A stretch of DNA of 64,000 bases from the NCBI RefSeq assembly GCF_014640315.1, contig NZ_BMGS01000008.1, positions 186,001 to 250,000 of the forward strand, written 5' to 3'. The position numbers were made by a program, and so were the translations under genes. Positions 8,271 to 16,075 of this stretch are shown here, one piece after another. How positions within the stretch are numbered: position 1 is the stretch's first letter; every line of letters starts with the position of its first letter. The stretch comes from Hymenobacter glacieicola (GTDB taxonomy: Bacteria > Bacteroidota > Bacteroidia > Cytophagales > Hymenobacteraceae). The notes beneath the pieces were generated by a model. The model made no database searches and had not been told where the DNA came from. It saw only the letters and a list, made by a program, of their open reading frames with translations.

Positions 8271-9347
8271 CTACCGCGGTACTACCCGGTAGAGGAACAG
8301 CCCGATGAGGGTGAAAACCAAACTTGGCACCCAGGCCGCCAGCAACGGCGAGAGGGTACCCACGGCCGCCAGGTTGCGGCTCAGAATCACGAAGATGATA
8401 AACACGAAGGCCAGCACGAAGCCCAGCGCAATTTGCCCGCCCACGCCGGCCCGGCTCTTGCGGGCGCTCATAATCACCCCAATCACCGTCAGGATAAACA
8501 TGGCGTAGGGGTAGGCGTACCGCTCGTACTTCTCACTGAGGTAGACCTGGGTGTCATCGGCGCCGCGGGCAATTTTCTGGTTGATGTAGCGGTTCAGCTC
8601 CGGCAGGGTCAGGGTTTCGGCCAGGCGGTAAGTGCTGGCGAAATCCTTGGGGTACAGGTTGAGGGTCGTGTCGCGGGCGGGCAGGCTCTGCAGGGTTTCC
8701 TTGTCGCCGTTGAAGGTGCGGATAACCTGGGGCGTGAGCTTCCAGGCTCGCTTGGTGGAGTCCCAGGTAATGGCTTCGGCCGTCAGGCGGCGCTTGAGCA
8801 GCGTGCCTTCAATGGTTTCCAGCGCAAATTTATAGCCCACGTTGTTCACGTTGTCGTAGCTTTCCATGAAGGCGTAGCTCTTGGGCCCAATCTTGATGTG
8901 CACGTTGCGCGCATCAAAGCGGTAGGGGTTCTTGATGTAGGCCTTCTCGAACTGCACCCGGGTTTTGTTGGCAATCGGGATAAGCCAGCCCGTCATGGCC
9001 ATGGTCAGGGCACCCAAAATGGCGCTGCCCATGATGTAGGGAAGCAGAAACCGCTTGAAGCTGATGCCCGAAGCCAGCATAGCCACCACTTCCGTGCGCG
9101 AAGCCAGCTGGGCCGTCACGAACACCACCGCTATAAACACCGTGATAGGGGAGAGCAGGTTGGCGAAGTACGGAAACAGGTTCACGTAGTACTCCGTCAG
9201 AATCTGCCAGGCGCCCAGGTCGTGCTTCAGGAAATCGTCGTTCTTCTCCGTGAAGTCAATCACGCAGATAACCGACACGAGCAGCACCACCGTGAAGAAA
9301 AACGCGGTGAGAAACTTCTTGAGAATGTATTTATCGAGCAGCTTCAT
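8271..9347 (-). CDS. LptF/LptG family permease (YjgP/YjgQ)
   Basis: With the start at 9347 (MKLLDKYILKKFLTAFFFTV) the protein is 358 residues, the usual length. The upstream frame to 9365 is made of repeat sequence and is rejected. N-terminal helices, a soluble middle part (about 110-265) and three C-terminal helices fit the family. It also has the conserved stretch ASRTEVVAMLASGISFKRFL. Family members move lipopolysaccharide from the inner membrane to the periplasmic bridge with LptB. No lptB or second permease is adjacent. The stop codon abuts the arm of the 8185-8268 hairpin. Confidence 0.92.
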   Translation of the reverse strand: MKLLDKYILKKFLTAFFFTVVLLVSVICVIDFTEKNDDFLKHDLGAWQILTEYYVNLFPYFANLLSPITVFIAVVFVTAQLASRTEVVAMLASGISFKRFLLPYIMGSAILGALTMAMTGWLIPIANKTRVQFEKAYIKNPYRFDARNVHIKIGPKSYAFMESYDNVNNVGYKFALETIEGTLLKRRLTAEAITWDSTKRAWKLTPQVIRTFNGDKETLQSLPARDTTLNLYPKDFASTYRLAETLTLPELNRYINQKIARGADDTQVYLSEKYERYAYPYAMFILTVIGVIMSARKSRAGVGGQIALGFVLAFVFIIFVILSRNLAAVGTLSPLLAAWVPSLVFTLIGLFLYRVVPR

Positions 9348-9361
9348 GGGGGAGCAGAACG

Positions 9362-9450
9362 TCATGTTGCGCTGGTCGAAGCATCTCCGCCGTTTCGTTG
9401 CAATTAGACGATAGTAGCCAACGAGGGAGATGCTGCAGTTGCGCTCAGCC
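9362..9450. repeat. GTCAT-type palindromic element, copy 1
   Basis: The left part runs GTCATGTTGCGCTGGTCGAA then GCATCTCC (9362-9389). The right part GGAGATGCTGCAGTTGCGCT then CAGCC (9426-9450) is its imperfect reverse complement. The loop holds CCAACGA, a word shared with the copy at 33775. It lies between tgt and the permease gene, upstream of the permease start. Confidence 0.75.
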
Positions 9451-9468
9451 GGACAAACGAATTACTTT

Positions 9469-10599
9469 CTATAAACGCGTCATCACCTGCTTCACCATTT
9501 TATCCTTCCACTCCCGGAAGGTGCCGGCCAGAATTTGCTCTCGGGCCTGCCTGACCAGCCAGAGGTAGAAAGTCAGGTTGTGGATGGAGGCAATTTGCGG
9601 GCCCAGCATTTCCTTGCTGTGGAAAAGGTGGCGCACGTAGGAGCGGGAGTAAAACGTGCTGACGTAGCCGCCGAGTTCTTCATCAATCGGCGTGAAGTCG
9701 TCGGCCCACTTTTTATTGGCAATGTTGATGATGCCTTGGGTAGTGAACAGCATGCCGTTGCGGGCGTTGCGGGTGGGCATTACGCAGTCGAACATATCCA
9801 CGCCCAAGGCAATGTTCTCCAGGATGTTGGCCGGCGTACCCACGCCCATGAGGTAGCGCGGCTTGTCCTGGGGCAGAATGTCGCAGACCAGCTCGGTCAT
9901 TTCGTACATCAGCTCGGCTGGCTCGCCCACGCTCAGGCCGCCAATGGCGTTGCCCTCGCGGCCTTGCTCGGCAATAAACTCCGCCGACTTGACGCGCAGA
10001 TCCTTAAAGGTGCTACCCTGTACAATCGGGAACAGGGTCTGGGAGTAGCCGTAGTGGCCCTCGGTGCTGTCAAAGCGCTGAATGCAGCGCTTCAGCCAGC
10101 GGTGAGTCATGTCCAGGGAGCGGGCGGCGTAGCTGTACTCGCAGGGCCAGGGCGTGCACTCATCGAAAGCCATGATGATGTCGGCCCCAATGGTGCGCTG
10201 AATGTCCATGACACCTTCCGGCGAAAACAAATGCTGGCTACCGTCAATGTGGGAGCGGAATTTTACGCCCTCCTCCTTGATTTTGCGCGTGCCACTGAGC
10301 GAGTACACCTGGTAGCCGCCCGAGTCGGTGAGGATGGGCCGGTCCCAGCCGTTGAACTTGTGCAGGCCGCCGGCTTTGCTGAGCACGTCCAGGCCCGGGC
10401 GCAGGTAGAGGTGGTAGGTGTTGCCAAGAATGATCTGGGCCTGAATATCGTCCTTCAGGTCGCGCTGCTGCACGGCTTTCACGGTGCCGGCCGTGCCCAC
10501 GGGCATGAAAATGGGCGTTTCAATGGCTCCGTGGTCGGTGTGCACTACGCCGGCGCGGGCTTTACTATGAGGGTCGTTGGCTACGAGGTCGAAGGTCAT
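9469..10599 (-). CDS. tgt: Queuine/preQ1 tRNA-ribosyltransferase
   Basis: With the start at 10599 (MTFDLVANDPHSKARAGVVH) the protein is 376 residues, as expected; the longer frame is spacer hairpin. The active-site motifs are DSGGYQVYSLSG, AFDECTPWP, GGLSVGEP and MGVGTPANILENI, followed by DCVMPTRNARNG with the nucleophilic Asp. The enzyme swaps guanine 34 for preQ1 in GUN-anticodon tRNAs. The zinc ligands C-x-C-x2-C of the E. coli enzyme are replaced here (IDEELGGYVSTFYSRSYVRH), which to my knowledge is common in Bacteroidota. The gene diverges from the glycosyltransferase at 10776. Confidence 0.96.
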   Translation of the reverse strand: MTFDLVANDPHSKARAGVVHTDHGAIETPIFMPVGTAGTVKAVQQRDLKDDIQAQIILGNTYHLYLRPGLDVLSKAGGLHKFNGWDRPILTDSGGYQVYSLSGTRKIKEEGVKFRSHIDGSQHLFSPEGVMDIQRTIGADIIMAFDECTPWPCEYSYAARSLDMTHRWLKRCIQRFDSTEGHYGYSQTLFPIVQGSTFKDLRVKSAEFIAEQGREGNAIGGLSVGEPAELMYEMTELVCDILPQDKPRYLMGVGTPANILENIALGVDMFDCVMPTRNARNGMLFTTQGIINIANKKWADDFTPIDEELGGYVSTFYSRSYVRHLFHSKEMLGPQIASIHNLTFYLWLVRQAREQILAGTFREWKDKMVKQVMTRL

Positions 10600-10610
10600 T
10601 CTGCGGGAAG

Positions 10611-10745
10611 AAGCTAGGAGCGAGAAGCCAGGAGGCAGAAGCCAGAAGCTAGCAGCTGGAAGCCAGAAGAGGTAGTCAGCACCTGTGGCTGATGAACTAC
10701 CTCTATGCCTCGTACTTCTAGCTTCCAGCTCCTGACTCCCCGCTT
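10611..10745. repeat. Nested hairpin between tgt and the glycosyltransferase
   Basis: The inner stem is GAGGTAGTCAGC (10669-10680) with GCTGATGAACTACCTC (10688-10703). The next stem is AGCTGGAAGCCAGAAG (10654-10669) with CTTCTAGCTTCCAGCT (10715-10730), one mismatch in 16. The left side repeats AGAAGC/GCCAG words five or more times. It lies between two divergent genes. Confidence 0.8.
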
Positions 10746-10775
10746 CTCCCCGCAAAGGTACTCGCCCCACCCCGA

Positions 10776-11933
10776 ATGCCTACTTTTGCAGCTCGATTCA
10801 CGACCCTCGCTTTGCCTTTCCCTCTTTCCCCGGCCCTGTGGCTGTTGCTGGCCTGCGTGCTGGTGCAGCTTTTCTACGCGGCCTACTACTTTCTGCCCTT
10901 CGCCCGCCGCCCCCGGGAGCCCGCCGCTGGCCCCGATCAGGAGCCCGTGTCCGTTCTCGTGTGCGCCCGTAACGAGCTGGAAAACCTGCGCCGTTTGCTA
11001 CCCCTGCTACTGCAGCAAGACTACCCCGCCGGCTTCGAGCTACTCCTCATCGACGACCGTTCCGAGGATGACACGTTTCTGTTCGTGCAGCAGCTCACGC
11101 AGTACTACCCCCACGTGCGGCTGGTTACCGTCAATAAGACACCTGACGGATTGGCACCCAAAAAATATGCCCTCACGCTGGGCATCAAAGTAGCCCGCCA
11201 CGAGCGCATGTTGTTTATTGATGCGGATTGCATTCCGGCAACTAATCAGTGGCTCAGGTACATGCAGCGCGGCTTCAATGCACCGGCCGATGTCGTGCTG
11301 GGCTACTCGGCCTACGCCGAGGAAAACGGCTTTCTGAATAAGTTGATCCGGTTTGAAACCTTCCTGACGGGGGCACAGTATTTGTCGTTCGCGTGGCGCG
11401 GCCAACCCTACATGGGGGTGGGGCGCAACCTCGGCTACACCCGGCAGGTCTTTCAGCTGACCAAAGGTTTCGCTTCCCACATCCGCAGCCTCTCCGGCGA
11501 CGATGACCTGCTGGTGCAGGACGCCGTGGCCCGCGGGGCCCGGGTAGTGGTAATCGCCGATCCGGGAGCCCATACCCTAAGTGAACCAGCTCAGACCTGG
11601 GGCGAGTGGTGGCGCCAGAAGCGCCGACACCTTTCTGCGGGCCGCCAATACCGACTTGCAGATCGTCTTCGGATTGGAACATTTATTGGCGTAAATTTGC
11701 TATTCTACAGCATGGCAATCGGCCTGCTGTTTTCCCGCCCCCACTGGGTACCTTTGGCTACGATATGGCTAGTCCGCACCGTAGCGATGATGGCCGTGTA
11801 TCACCACCTCGGCCGTCGGCTCGAGGACAGGCTGCCGCTGGCGTGGCTACCGGTCCTCGACGCTGTGTATTTTTTTTATTATCTCGCTCTGGGAATGTCG
11901 CTGTTCCTCTACCGCACCCTCCGATGGAAGTAA
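10776..11933 (+). CDS. Glycosyltransferase family 2, membrane-bound
   Basis: The 385-residue frame has an N-terminal membrane helix (ALWLLLACVLVQLFYAAYYF), then a GT-A domain opening VSVLVCARNELENLRRLLPL, with IDDRSEDD and the metal-binding DAD in MLFIDADCIP. WWRQKRRHLSAG resembles the QxxRW acceptor-side motif of processive enzymes. Two or three C-terminal helices follow. A perfect TAnnTTTG promoter element lies within codons 2-5, so the true start may be the TTG at 10812 rather than the ATG at 10776. The last ten bases overlap the sigma factor gene, so the two are coupled. The sugar and acceptor are unknown. Confidence 0.88.
   Translation: MPTFAARFTTLALPFPLSPALWLLLACVLVQLFYAAYYFLPFARRPREPAAGPDQEPVSVLVCARNELENLRRLLPLLLQQDYPAGFELLLIDDRSEDDTFLFVQQLTQYYPHVRLVTVNKTPDGLAPKKYALTLGIKVARHERMLFIDADCIPATNQWLRYMQRGFNAPADVVLGYSAYAEENGFLNKLIRFETFLTGAQYLSFAWRGQPYMGVGRNLGYTRQVFQLTKGFASHIRSLSGDDDLLVQDAVARGARVVVIADPGAHTLSEPAQTWGEWWRQKRRHLSAGRQYRLADRLRIGTFIGVNLLFYSMAIGLLFSRPHWVPLATIWLVRTVAMMAVYHHLGRRLEDRLPLAWLPVLDAVYFFYYLALGMSLFLYRTLRWK
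10781..10788 (+). promoter_or_regulatory. Possible -7 promoter element inside the first codons of the glycosyltransferase gene
   Basis: TACTTTTG matches TAnnTTTG exactly. No clear TTTG is seen 19-21 bases upstream, so the site is uncertain. Confidence 0.4.
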
Positions 11934-12541
11934 ACAATCAGGAAAAACAGTTCTCCGCCAAAGCCAAGCACGACTTTAAGCTGATCCGGGCCGCCGTTGA
12001 GCAGAGCGACGAAAAAGCCTACGCCGAGCTGATGCAGATCTATAAGAAGCCGGTGTACCACGTCGTGCTGAAGATGGTGCGCAACCCCGACGACGCGGAG
12101 GACCTTACTATTGAAGCCTTCGCCAAAGCGTTTCGTAATCTGCACAAGTTCAACCCGGAGTTTGCCTTTAGCACCTGGCTATTCCGCATCGCCACCAACA
12201 ACTGCATCGACTTTATTCGTAAGAATAAAATCAAGACGATGTCCATTGATTCGGCCATCAAGATTGACAACGGCGACGAAATCACCATTGACTTCCGCGA
12301 CCAGAACCTGAACCCGCAGGAGTCGGCCATTAAGAATCAGAAAATTGAAATCATGCAGCACGTGGTATCCCGGCTGCCCGAGAAATACCAGCGCCTGGTA
12401 ACCCTGCGCTACTTTGATGAGCTGAGCTACGAGGAAATTGCTCAGGAGCTAAAAGCCCCGCTCGGCACCGTGAAAGCCCAGCTGCACCGCGCCCGGGAGC
12501 TGCTCTATGACATGGTGAAAAACAAAAAGGAAATCATCTAG
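11924..12541 (+). CDS. ECF-type RNA polymerase sigma factor
   Basis: From the ATG at 11924 the protein is 205 residues (MEVNNQEKQFSAKAKHDFKL). Region 2 is clear (DAEDLTIEAFAKAFRNL with FSTWLFRIATNNCIDFIRK), and so is region 4 (LPEKYQRLVTLRYFDELSYE then EIAQELKAPLGTVKAQLHRA). Between them is a charged linker of about 45 residues. The longer frame from 11606 lies inside the glycosyltransferase gene and is rejected. The start overlaps the end of that gene by ten bases. No anti-sigma factor gene is adjacent, so control may be by synthesis or by a distant partner. A strong terminator follows at once. Confidence 0.94.
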   Translation: MEVNNQEKQFSAKAKHDFKLIRAAVEQSDEKAYAELMQIYKKPVYHVVLKMVRNPDDAEDLTIEAFAKAFRNLHKFNPEFAFSTWLFRIATNNCIDFIRKNKIKTMSIDSAIKIDNGDEITIDFRDQNLNPQESAIKNQKIEIMQHVVSRLPEKYQRLVTLRYFDELSYEEIAQELKAPLGTVKAQLHRARELLYDMVKNKKEII

Positions 12542-12542
12542 C

Positions 12543-12577
12543 GAAAAAGGCCCCACACAAGTCGGGGCCTTTTTTTA
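12543..12577 (+). terminator. Terminator after the sigma factor gene
   Basis: AAAAAGGCCCC (12544-12554) pairs with GGGGCCTTTTT (from 12564), followed by T residues. Confidence 0.88.
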
Positions 12578-12599
12578 TGCGCCACCTTTGCCGCCGTCC

Positions 12600-12607
12600 T
12601 ATCTTTG
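12600..12607 (+). promoter_or_regulatory. -7 promoter element of rsmG
   Basis: TATCTTTG fits TAnnTTTG. It ends only eight bases before the rsmG ATG, so the transcript would be nearly leaderless. Confidence 0.55.
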
Positions 12608-12615
12608 CCGGCACG

Positions 12616-13236
12616 ATGGACATTATCAGCCACTACTTCCCTGACCTTACCGACCACCAGCGCCAGTTGTTTCAGCAGCTCGAAACCGAGTTTCGGGGCT
12701 GGAACGAGCGGCTTAATCTGGTGGCCCGCACCGATGTTGACAACCTAGCGGAGCGACATTTTCTGCATTCATTGGGCATTGCCAAGGTAGTGGAGTTTGC
12801 GCCCGGCTCGTCGGTGCTGGATGTGGGTACGGGCGGGGGCTTGCCGGGCTTGCCGCTGGCCATTCTGTTTCCGCAGGTGAAGTTTCACTTGGTCGACAGT
12901 ATTGGCAAAAAAATCCGGGCCGTGCAGGAAATGGCCCACGCCCTACACCTGACCAACGTAACTGCCGAACAAACCCGGGCCGAGCAGCTGCGCCCCCAGT
13001 ACGACTACGTGGTCAGTCGGGCCGTAGCCCGGCTGGCTACCTTTCATACCTGGATTGAACACCGCTACAAGCCCCGCCACGCAGCAGCCCCCAACAGCGG
13101 CCTCTACTACCTTAAAGGGGGTGACCTAGCGGAGGAAATAGCAGAAGCGGGCCTGAAAGCCAGCGTGATAGAGCTGAAAGATTTTTTCCAAGAGGAGTTT
13201 TTCGAAACAAAAAAGGTAGTGGTAGTACCCAATTAA
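12616..13236 (+). CDS. rsmG: 16S rRNA (guanine527-N7)-methyltransferase
   Basis: From the ATG at 12616 (MDIISHYFPDLTDHQRQLFQ) the protein is 206 residues, normal for RsmG/GidB. The frame from 12577 starts in the previous terminator. Conserved motifs are WNERLNLVARTD with the following ERHFLHSL, and the SAM-binding loop VLDVGTGGGLPGLPLAILFP. The VVSRAVARL motif is also present. It methylates G527 of 16S rRNA. It is transcribed alone from its own promoter and ends at a hairpin facing the convergent hydrolase gene. Confidence 0.95.
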   Translation: MDIISHYFPDLTDHQRQLFQQLETEFRGWNERLNLVARTDVDNLAERHFLHSLGIAKVVEFAPGSSVLDVGTGGGLPGLPLAILFPQVKFHLVDSIGKKIRAVQEMAHALHLTNVTAEQTRAEQLRPQYDYVVSRAVARLATFHTWIEHRYKPRHAAAPNSGLYYLKGGDLAEEIAEAGLKASVIELKDFFQEEFFETKKVVVVPN

Positions 13237-13273
13237 CGCCCATCTCGCCCAGGGTAACAGCCCTCTGACACGT

Positions 13274-13312
13274 AACAAGCCCTTTCCTCCAGCACAGAAG
13301 TAAGGGCTTGTT
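13274..13312. terminator. Hairpin between convergent rsmG and hydrolase genes
   Basis: AACAAGCCCTT (13274-13284) pairs perfectly with AAGGGCTTGTT (13302-13312). It could serve both strands. Confidence 0.65.
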
Positions 13313-13383
13313 AGCTTATCAGGTTTGCGAGTAAAGAAGGCTTTGCGCTGCTCGCCACAACAATGCGTAAAGCGGGGCCTTAC

Positions 13384-14370
13384 CTACGCCGGAGTTTCAG
13401 CGGTGAGAAATTCTACGGCTCGGCGTTCGGAGTAGTAGCGGCCGTCGGGGGCACCTTCGCCAAAACCCACGTGGCCGCCGTCGGCAGGCGTTTCCAGGTA
13501 CACGTATGAGCTGCGGGTTGCTACCTCTCGCGGAAAGCAGGAGGGAGGCAGGAAGGGGTCGTTTTGAGCATTGACCAGCAGGGTAGGAACCCGAATGCCG
13601 GCCAGGTAGCGGCCGGAGCTGGCGTGCTCGTAGTACTCATCGGCCGACTTAAACCCGTGCATGGGAGCCGTAAACCGGTCATCGAACTGCGGGAAATCCT
13701 GCAGGGCGTCGATGTCCGTCAAGTCAACCTGACCGGGCAGCAGGGCCGCTTTCTGGCGCATTTTGGCCCGGAGGGTTTTCATAAACCGCTTAAGGTAAAT
13801 GCGGTTTTCCGGGCGGGCAATGTGGTGGGAGCTGGACTTTAAATCGGTAGGCACCGAGAAAACAGCGGCCCGCTTCACCTGCGGCGGTACCCGGTCGGGG
13901 TTCTCGCCCAGGTACTTGAGCGTCACGTTGCCGCCAGCCGAAAAGCCCGTAAGAAACACCCGGCGGTAGCGGCCAGTGCCCAAGGCGTAGCGTACCACAA
14001 AATCCAGGTCGTCGGTGTCGCCGAGGTGGTAAGAACGCAGCAGGCGGTTCATCTCGCCACTGCAGCTGCGGTAATTCCAGGCCAGAGCATCCATGCCGGC
14101 CTGGTTGAGCGCGCGCACCATACCGCGCACGTAGGGCCGGCTGGCATCTCCTTCCAAGCCGTGCGACACGATGCCCAAGGCATCAGTTAACAGCTCAGTG
14201 GGCAGGCGCGACCAATCAAGGTCCAGGAAATCACCGTCTTCAGTTTCAACTCGCTCGCGCTGGTAGCACACGTCCGGCACGGAGCGCCACAAACTAGGCA
14301 CGATGGTTTGTAGATGGCCATTGAACAGGTAGAACGGCGGCTGGTAGGAGGAACGCGGAACAAGAGGCAT
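13384..14370 (-). CDS. Alpha/beta hydrolase, YheT family
   Basis: With the start at 14370 (MPLVPRSSYQPPFYLFNGHL) the protein is 328 residues. The upstream frame to 14466 has no family similarity. FNGHLQTIVPSLWR, IVSHGLEGDASRPYVRGM and the nucleophile elbow FLTGFSAGGNVTLKYLGE identify the YheT/ABHD1-3 group. The catalytic histidine is probably in PADGGHVGF near the end, and the Asp in VNAQNDPFLP. These are cytoplasmic or membrane-associated esterases of unclear substrate. The gene is convergent with rsmG. A perfect 14-base palindrome lies 59 bases upstream of the start. Confidence 0.92.
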   Translation of the reverse strand: MPLVPRSSYQPPFYLFNGHLQTIVPSLWRSVPDVCYQRERVETEDGDFLDLDWSRLPTELLTDALGIVSHGLEGDASRPYVRGMVRALNQAGMDALAWNYRSCSGEMNRLLRSYHLGDTDDLDFVVRYALGTGRYRRVFLTGFSAGGNVTLKYLGENPDRVPPQVKRAAVFSVPTDLKSSSHHIARPENRIYLKRFMKTLRAKMRQKAALLPGQVDLTDIDALQDFPQFDDRFTAPMHGFKSADEYYEHASSGRYLAGIRVPTLLVNAQNDPFLPPSCFPREVATRSSYVYLETPADGGHVGFGEGAPDGRYYSERRAVEFLTAETPA

Positions 14371-14428
14371 AGCGCAACAAGCTAAAAGAAGGAGGCTTGT
14401 TTTATCAGTTAAATATACAGTAAAACAA

Positions 14429-14442
14429 GTATGCATGCATAC
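14429..14442. promoter_or_regulatory. Perfect palindrome upstream of the hydrolase gene
   Basis: GTATGCATGCATAC is a perfect 14-base palindrome in the AT-rich gap (14371-14648) between the divergent hydrolase and DUF4142 genes. It could be an operator for either. No regulator gene is adjacent. Confidence 0.4.
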
Positions 14443-14648
14443 GTTTGTCTTGACCTCATTCCACAATTAAACGCACGTATCGTTCCGAAGGAGCAAGACG
14501 TAGTTCGCCTGTAAAGTGTCGTAACTGTTCTGCTAACGGGTTGTATATCAATAGTTGAGCTTGAAATTAAACCTTTGATAAAAGGCAGAAAAGCCAAACG
14601 ATTTACTGGAGTTGCGTATAAAAGTCACTCAATCCCACATCTACTACT

Positions 14649-15404
14649 ATGAAAACAACAAAAGCACTTTTCAGCCTTCTTGCCGCCGGCTCTTTGCTGG
14701 CCGCTACTGCCTGCAGCACCTCCAACATGGGTACATCTGCTGGCGGTACTACCTCCGGCAGCAGCATGGGTAGCAGTTCGAGTATGGATGCCACCGGAAG
14801 CGGCGGTAGTATGGGCACTAGCTCCAGTTCCGGTATGTCGTCAGGTAGCGCCGGGGCTACTGGCTCGGCCGGTACCAGCGGAACGGCAGCCATCAGCGGT
14901 ACGGGCGGCAGCAATGCAACAGCCGGCACTGGTGGAGCGGCCGACATGACGGCATTCATGGCTACTTTCTCTACCATGCAAGACCCCGTATTCCTGATGA
15001 CAGCAGCTAGCAGCAATCTGCTGGAAATTCAGATGGGGCAAATGGCGGCCCAGAAAGCAGCCAACGCCGACGTGAAAAAGTTCGGTCAGATGATGGTAGA
15101 CCACCACACCCGCGCCACGCAGGAGCTGAAGACGGTAGCTACCCCGCTAGGGGTCACGCTGCCACAAACCATGATGCCCGTGCACCAGGCCATGGCCGAC
15201 AAGCTGATGGCGAAATCTGGTAAGGACTTCGACGAGGAGTATATGGACGCTATGGAGACGGCTCATAAGATGGACGTTGCCATGTTCGAGGTAAAGAGCA
15301 ATGCTGCCGAAACCCCAACGGTAAAGGCATTTGCCACCAAAACCCTACCCATGCTTCGCTCCCACGAAAAATTGGCCAGCGAGCTAGAGAAAAAAGTTGA
15401 CTAG
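14649..15404 (+). CDS. DUF4142 domain lipoprotein
   Basis: The 251-residue protein has a signal peptide ending LLAATACS, with C22 as the probable lipidation site. Residues 24-100 are a low-complexity linker of Ser, Gly, Thr, Ala and Met. From about 105 to the end there is a four-helix DUF4142 domain (ferritin-like fold) with DPVFLMTAASSNLLEIQMG, MMVDHHTRATQEL and SHEKLASELEKKVD. The domain is common in Bacteroidota and is of unknown function. The linker probably projects the helical domain away from the membrane. The gene stands alone and ends at an imperfect terminator. Confidence 0.88.
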   Translation: MKTTKALFSLLAAGSLLAATACSTSNMGTSAGGTTSGSSMGSSSSMDATGSGGSMGTSSSSGMSSGSAGATGSAGTSGTAAISGTGGSNATAGTGGAADMTAFMATFSTMQDPVFLMTAASSNLLEIQMGQMAAQKAANADVKKFGQMMVDHHTRATQELKTVATPLGVTLPQTMMPVHQAMADKLMAKSGKDFDEEYMDAMETAHKMDVAMFEVKSNAAETPTVKAFATKTLPMLRSHEKLASELEKKVD

Positions 15405-15442
15405 CTCTTGATTGGAAAGCAAGACAGCCTTGCGGCTTAAAG

Positions 15443-15474
15443 AAAGGCTCCTCACAACTGCGAGGGGCCTTTTT
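15443..15474 (+). terminator. Terminator after the DUF4142 gene
   Basis: AAAGGCTCCTC pairs imperfectly with GAGGGGCCTTT and is followed by T residues. Confidence 0.65.
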
Positions 15475-15537
15475 CATTGGTAGTAAGCCGGTAGGGTAGC
15501 AATTTGCCTCTGACACACGGTTACGTTTCACTCACTA

Positions 15538-15569
15538 TTTGCTATTTCAAAGCAAAGCTTTACCTTTGC
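15538..15569 (+). promoter_or_regulatory. Promoter of rpsT
   Basis: TTTG (15538-15541), a 19-base spacer and TACCTTTGC (15561-15569) match the Bacteroidota -33/-7 consensus. It is the best promoter in the window and lies 48 bases before the start codon. Confidence 0.85.
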
Positions 15570-15616
15570 ACTCCCCAATTGAACTGAATTCGAGCAGAAG
15601 ACCATTTTCATACCCC

Positions 15617-15874
15617 ATGGCAAATCATAAGTCGGCCCTCAAGCGCATCCGTTCCAACGAAGCTAAGCGCGTGCTGAACCGTTATCAGGCTAAATCTACC
15701 CGCACGGCTATCAAGAAGCTGCGTGGCACCACCGACGCTACGGCTGCTCAGGAGCTGCTGAAGAAAGTATCGTCGATGCTGGACCGTCTGGCTAAGAAGA
15801 ACATCATTCACAAGAACAAAGCCGCCAACAACAAGTCGAAGCTGGCCAAGTTCGTGAAGTCGCTGGCTGCTTAA
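15617..15874 (+). CDS. rpsT: 30S ribosomal protein S20
   Basis: The ATG at 15617 gives 85 residues (MANHKSALKRIRSNEAKRVL), exactly the size of S20. The upstream frame to 15539 covers the promoter and is rejected. The MANHKSALKR start, the Lys-rich composition and NIIHKNKAANNKSKLAKFV are diagnostic. S20 binds the 5' domain of 16S rRNA early in 30S assembly. The gene has its own promoter and is followed by a 13-bp perfect hairpin. Confidence 0.97.
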   Translation: MANHKSALKRIRSNEAKRVLNRYQAKSTRTAIKKLRGTTDATAAQELLKKVSSMLDRLAKKNIIHKNKAANNKSKLAKFVKSLAA

Positions 15875-15903
15875 GTAGTCAACCGGCACTCTGCTCTATA
15901 GTA

Positions 15904-15937
15904 ACCAAGGCCCTGAGCGTAAGTTCAGGGCCTTGGT
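15904..15937 (+). terminator. Hairpin after rpsT
   Basis: ACCAAGGCCCTGA (15904-15916) pairs perfectly with TCAGGGCCTTGGT (15925-15937). There is no T-run. Confidence 0.7.
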
Positions 15938-16024
15938 GCGTTGAGTAAACACCAAAGCATTTCCCGTAGTAACCGGGCTTTTGCTTGGTCGGAAGGCTTG
16001 CCTCCTTGGGCATATTATATAAAA

Positions 16025-16057
16025 GAGGCCCGTGCAGTTGCTGCACGGGCCTTTTTA
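16025..16057. terminator. Bidirectional terminator, 3' of pyk
   Basis: GAGGCCCGTGCAG pairs with CTGCACGGGCCTTT around a TTG loop. A-runs and T-runs flank it on both sides, so it can end pyk (minus) and anything from rpsT (plus). Confidence 0.85.
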
Positions 16058-16075
16058 GTTGGTTAGGGGTAGCAG

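Noticed and set aside
8160..9407. Long plus-strand frame of 415 codons
   Set aside because: It lies opposite the LptF/G-like gene, which has clear motifs. GC-rich DNA gives long antisense frames.
9535..10617. Plus-strand frame of 360 codons
   Set aside because: It is opposite tgt, which is certain.
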